NCBI GenBank assembly: GCA_955652345.1
Contig: CATPBV010000242.1
Coordinates: forward strand, 1-6,258
Source of the DNA: an uncultured Solirubrobacteraceae bacterium
Lineage (GTDB): Bacteria > Actinomycetota > Thermoleophilia > Solirubrobacterales > Solirubrobacteraceae
Length of the DNA stretch: 6,258 nt
Direction: 5' to 3'
The notes beneath the pieces were generated by a model. The model was not told where the DNA came from. It made no database searches and was given only the letters and a program-made list of their open reading frames with translations. The stretch's first letter is position 1. Each line of letters opens with the position of its first letter. The position numbers were made by a program, and so were the translations under genes. This document shows, piece by piece, positions 4,902 through 6,258 of the stretch.

Positions 4902-6258
4902 TCAGGGGTTAGCTCGGCCGGCGGCGTCATCTGGAGCCGGCCGGGCGCTCCTGCGCAGCACGTGCTCATCGCCGCGCCGGATCGTGACGCGTTCGGCGTC
5001 GAGGTGCTCGAGCAGGGCTTGGGCGAACTTGCGGGAGGTGCCGAGCGCGTCGCGGAGGTCGGCGAGCGTTACCGCGCCGCCGTGGCTCTCGGCGAGCGTG
5101 AGCACGCGCCGGTGGACTTCGGCCAGGCTTTCGGAGTGGTAGTGAAGCGTCTTCGAGACTCGCACTGCGCGGCCCGCTGCCCGTAGCGCCGCGAGCTCCC
5201 CCGGATCGGGCTCGGAGTCGAGCGGCGGCTCGAAGCCCGCATCGCGCAGGCGCTGCTCGAGCGCGAGCGCGCCTGCGCTCAGAGGCGACGGCTGCGGAGA
5301 TGGCGGGGCGTCGGCTGGCGCGATGGCGCGCTGACGACCGTCTTCGTCCCCCAGCGGCTCTCCCCGCGCCATCCGCTCGAGCCTCGTGAGTAGCGCGCGG
5401 CTCGGGCCGTGCTTGCGGGGGCGTGGATCGAGCATCACGCCGCCGCCGAGCGTGTCAGGCGGGGCGATCCGCCTGACGACGAATCTGTCGCCGGCGGCTG
5501 GGACGAGCGGATGCTCGAGCCGGAGCTGCCAAAAACGACCTCCCAGCCACGCGAGCCGGGCGGGAGCCTCGCGGGTGCCGTGGTGGATCTGGACGCGGTC
5601 ACCTGGCTCGGCCTCTTCGACTGTCAGCCTGAGCTCGGCGTCGATCAGGAAGGTGGGCGCCAGTCCGGCCTCCCGTGAGCACAGCACCTCGCCCCGGGCG
5701 ACCTCCGATACGGGGACGCCGACGATGTTCACCGCGACCCGCTGGCCCGCGGCAGCTCGCTCCACCGCGTGGTCGTGAACCTGGACCGCCCGCACCCTCA
5801 CCTGCCTGCCCCCGGGCAGCAGCTGCAGCTCGTCTCCCTGTCCGACGCTCCCCGACCACAGCGTTCCGGTGACCACCGTTCCCGCGCCTCGGATCGTGAA
5901 CACGCGGTCCACGTGGAGCCGAGCCGGCGCGTCGTTCTCAGCCCGGCTGCGAACCGAGGTCGCCGCCCGTTCGATGGCCGCCGTGAGCTCAGCCAGCCCC
6001 TGTCCGGTCCGGGCCGAGACTGCGACGACCTCGCATGCGGGTAGCAGCTCGGAGGCCTCGATCATCGCGAGCTCGGGATCGGCGAGGTCGCTCTTGGTGA
6101 TCGCCACCACGCCCGTGTCGACGCCCAGGGCCCGCAGCACCGCGGTGTGCTCGCGGGTCTGCGGCATCACCCCATCGTCGGCGGCGATCGTCATCAGGTA
6201 CACGTCGATCCCGGTGGCGCCGGCGACCATCGTGCGGACGAAGCGCTCGTGCCCAGGA
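4902..6258 (-). CDS. selB: Selenocysteine-specific translation elongation factor SelB, N-terminus cut by window edge
   Basis: GTPase that brings Sec-tRNA(Sec) to the ribosome at UGA codons marked by a SECIS hairpin. The visible frame starts with PGHERFVRT, the end of the G3 motif, then MVAGATGIDVYLM. Numbering from that Met, G4 is TKSD (45-48) and G5 is VSA (71-73). Domain II begins near LHVDRVFTIRGAGTVVTGTL (105-124). Domain III runs to the SelB hallmark APPDTLGGGVMLDPRPRKH (256-274). A Pro-rich linker follows (about 303-320), then two winged-helix units. One is at about 320-370, and the last (371-427) carries TLADLRDALGTSRKFAQALLEHLD and GDEHVLR, a strong match to the RNA-binding WH4 consensus. 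About 55-60 N-terminal residues with the G1 and G2 motifs lie outside the window. The full length would be near 510, against 614 in E. coli, so the C-terminal half looks shortened. No selA, selD or tRNA-Sec is in the window. Confidence 0.97.
   Translation of the reverse strand, partial: PGHERFVRTMVAGATGIDVYLMTIAADDGVMPQTREHTAVLRALGVDTGVVAITKSDLADPELAMIEASELLPACEVVAVSARTGQGLAELTAAIERAATSVRSRAENDAPARLHVDRVFTIRGAGTVVTGTLWSGSVGQGDELQLLPGGRQVRVRAVQVHDHAVERAAAGQRVAVNIVGVPVSEVARGEVLCSREAGLAPTFLIDAELRLTVEEAEPGDRVQIHHGTREAPARLAWLGGRFWQLRLEHPLVPAAGDRFVVRRIAPPDTLGGGVMLDPRPRKHGPSRALLTRLERMARGEPLGDEDGRQRAIAPADAPPSPQPSPLSAGALALEQRLRDAGFEPPLDSEPDPGELAALRAAGRAVRVSKTLHYHSESLAEVHRRVLTLAESHGGAVTLADLRDALGTSRKFAQALLEHLDAERVTIRRGDEHVLRRSARPAPDDAAGRANP

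Noticed and set aside
4893..5186. TGA of the second secreted protein as selenocysteine, since the frame stays open to 5186
   Set aside because: The continuation is antisense to selB and has no domain or redox context; the protein is complete at the TGA with a normal terminal beta strand.
4899..5186. Plus-strand open frame of 95 codons beyond the secreted protein
   Set aside because: Lies entirely opposite the well-conserved winged-helix coding part of selB and has no ribosome binding site.

Overview
The window is GC-rich, with long open frames on both strands. It looks like a piece of an actinobacterial chromosome. The best clue is a ferritin that closely resembles mycobacterial BfrB. The two small secreted Lys/Thr/Ser/Gly-rich proteins and the mix of genes make me lean towards a Thermoleophilia/Solirubrobacterales-type lineage, but that placement is inference. 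There are seven protein genes. Two run off the window edges. I see no rRNA, tRNA, CRISPR array, insertion sequence or prophage gene, and no gene-free stretch longer than about 155 bp.

Left part (1-3800), minus strand: three genes for surface polysaccharide or glycan synthesis. In their direction of transcription they are a UDP-glucuronate decarboxylase (UDP-xylose synthase, 3798-2851), a class I SAM-dependent methyltransferase of the glycan-cluster type (2194-1550), and a membrane polyprenyl-phosphate sugar-1-phosphate transferase (about 1396 to the left edge, C-terminus cut off). A plausible joint role is making a sugar nucleotide, loading the first sugar-phosphate on the lipid carrier, and methylating a glycan. 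They are not one tight operon. A plus-strand gene for a small exported protein (2289-2783) sits between the decarboxylase and the methyltransferase, and about 150 bp separate the methyltransferase from the transferase. A similar TAGATT-type -10 element precedes both the decarboxylase and the transferase.

Middle part (3900-4895), plus strand: a BfrB-type ferritin with a complete ferroxidase centre, then a second small exported protein with two cysteines. A perfect 12-bp palindrome lies just ahead of the second gene.

Right part (4902-6258), minus strand: selB, the selenocysteine-specific elongation factor. It is truncated by the window at its N-terminus just before the PGH of the G3 motif. It is convergent with the preceding gene, with only 6 bp between the two stop codons. 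Its C-terminal region is short and appears to hold two winged-helix domains instead of the usual four. Its presence implies that the organism makes selenoproteins.

No wholly new system is evident. The points most worth checking are the missing standard start codon of the sugar transferase (its frame is open back to the TGA of the methyltransferase), the compact SelB, the shared promoter-like motif with a possibly leaderless decarboxylase mRNA, and the palindrome ahead of the second secreted-protein gene.
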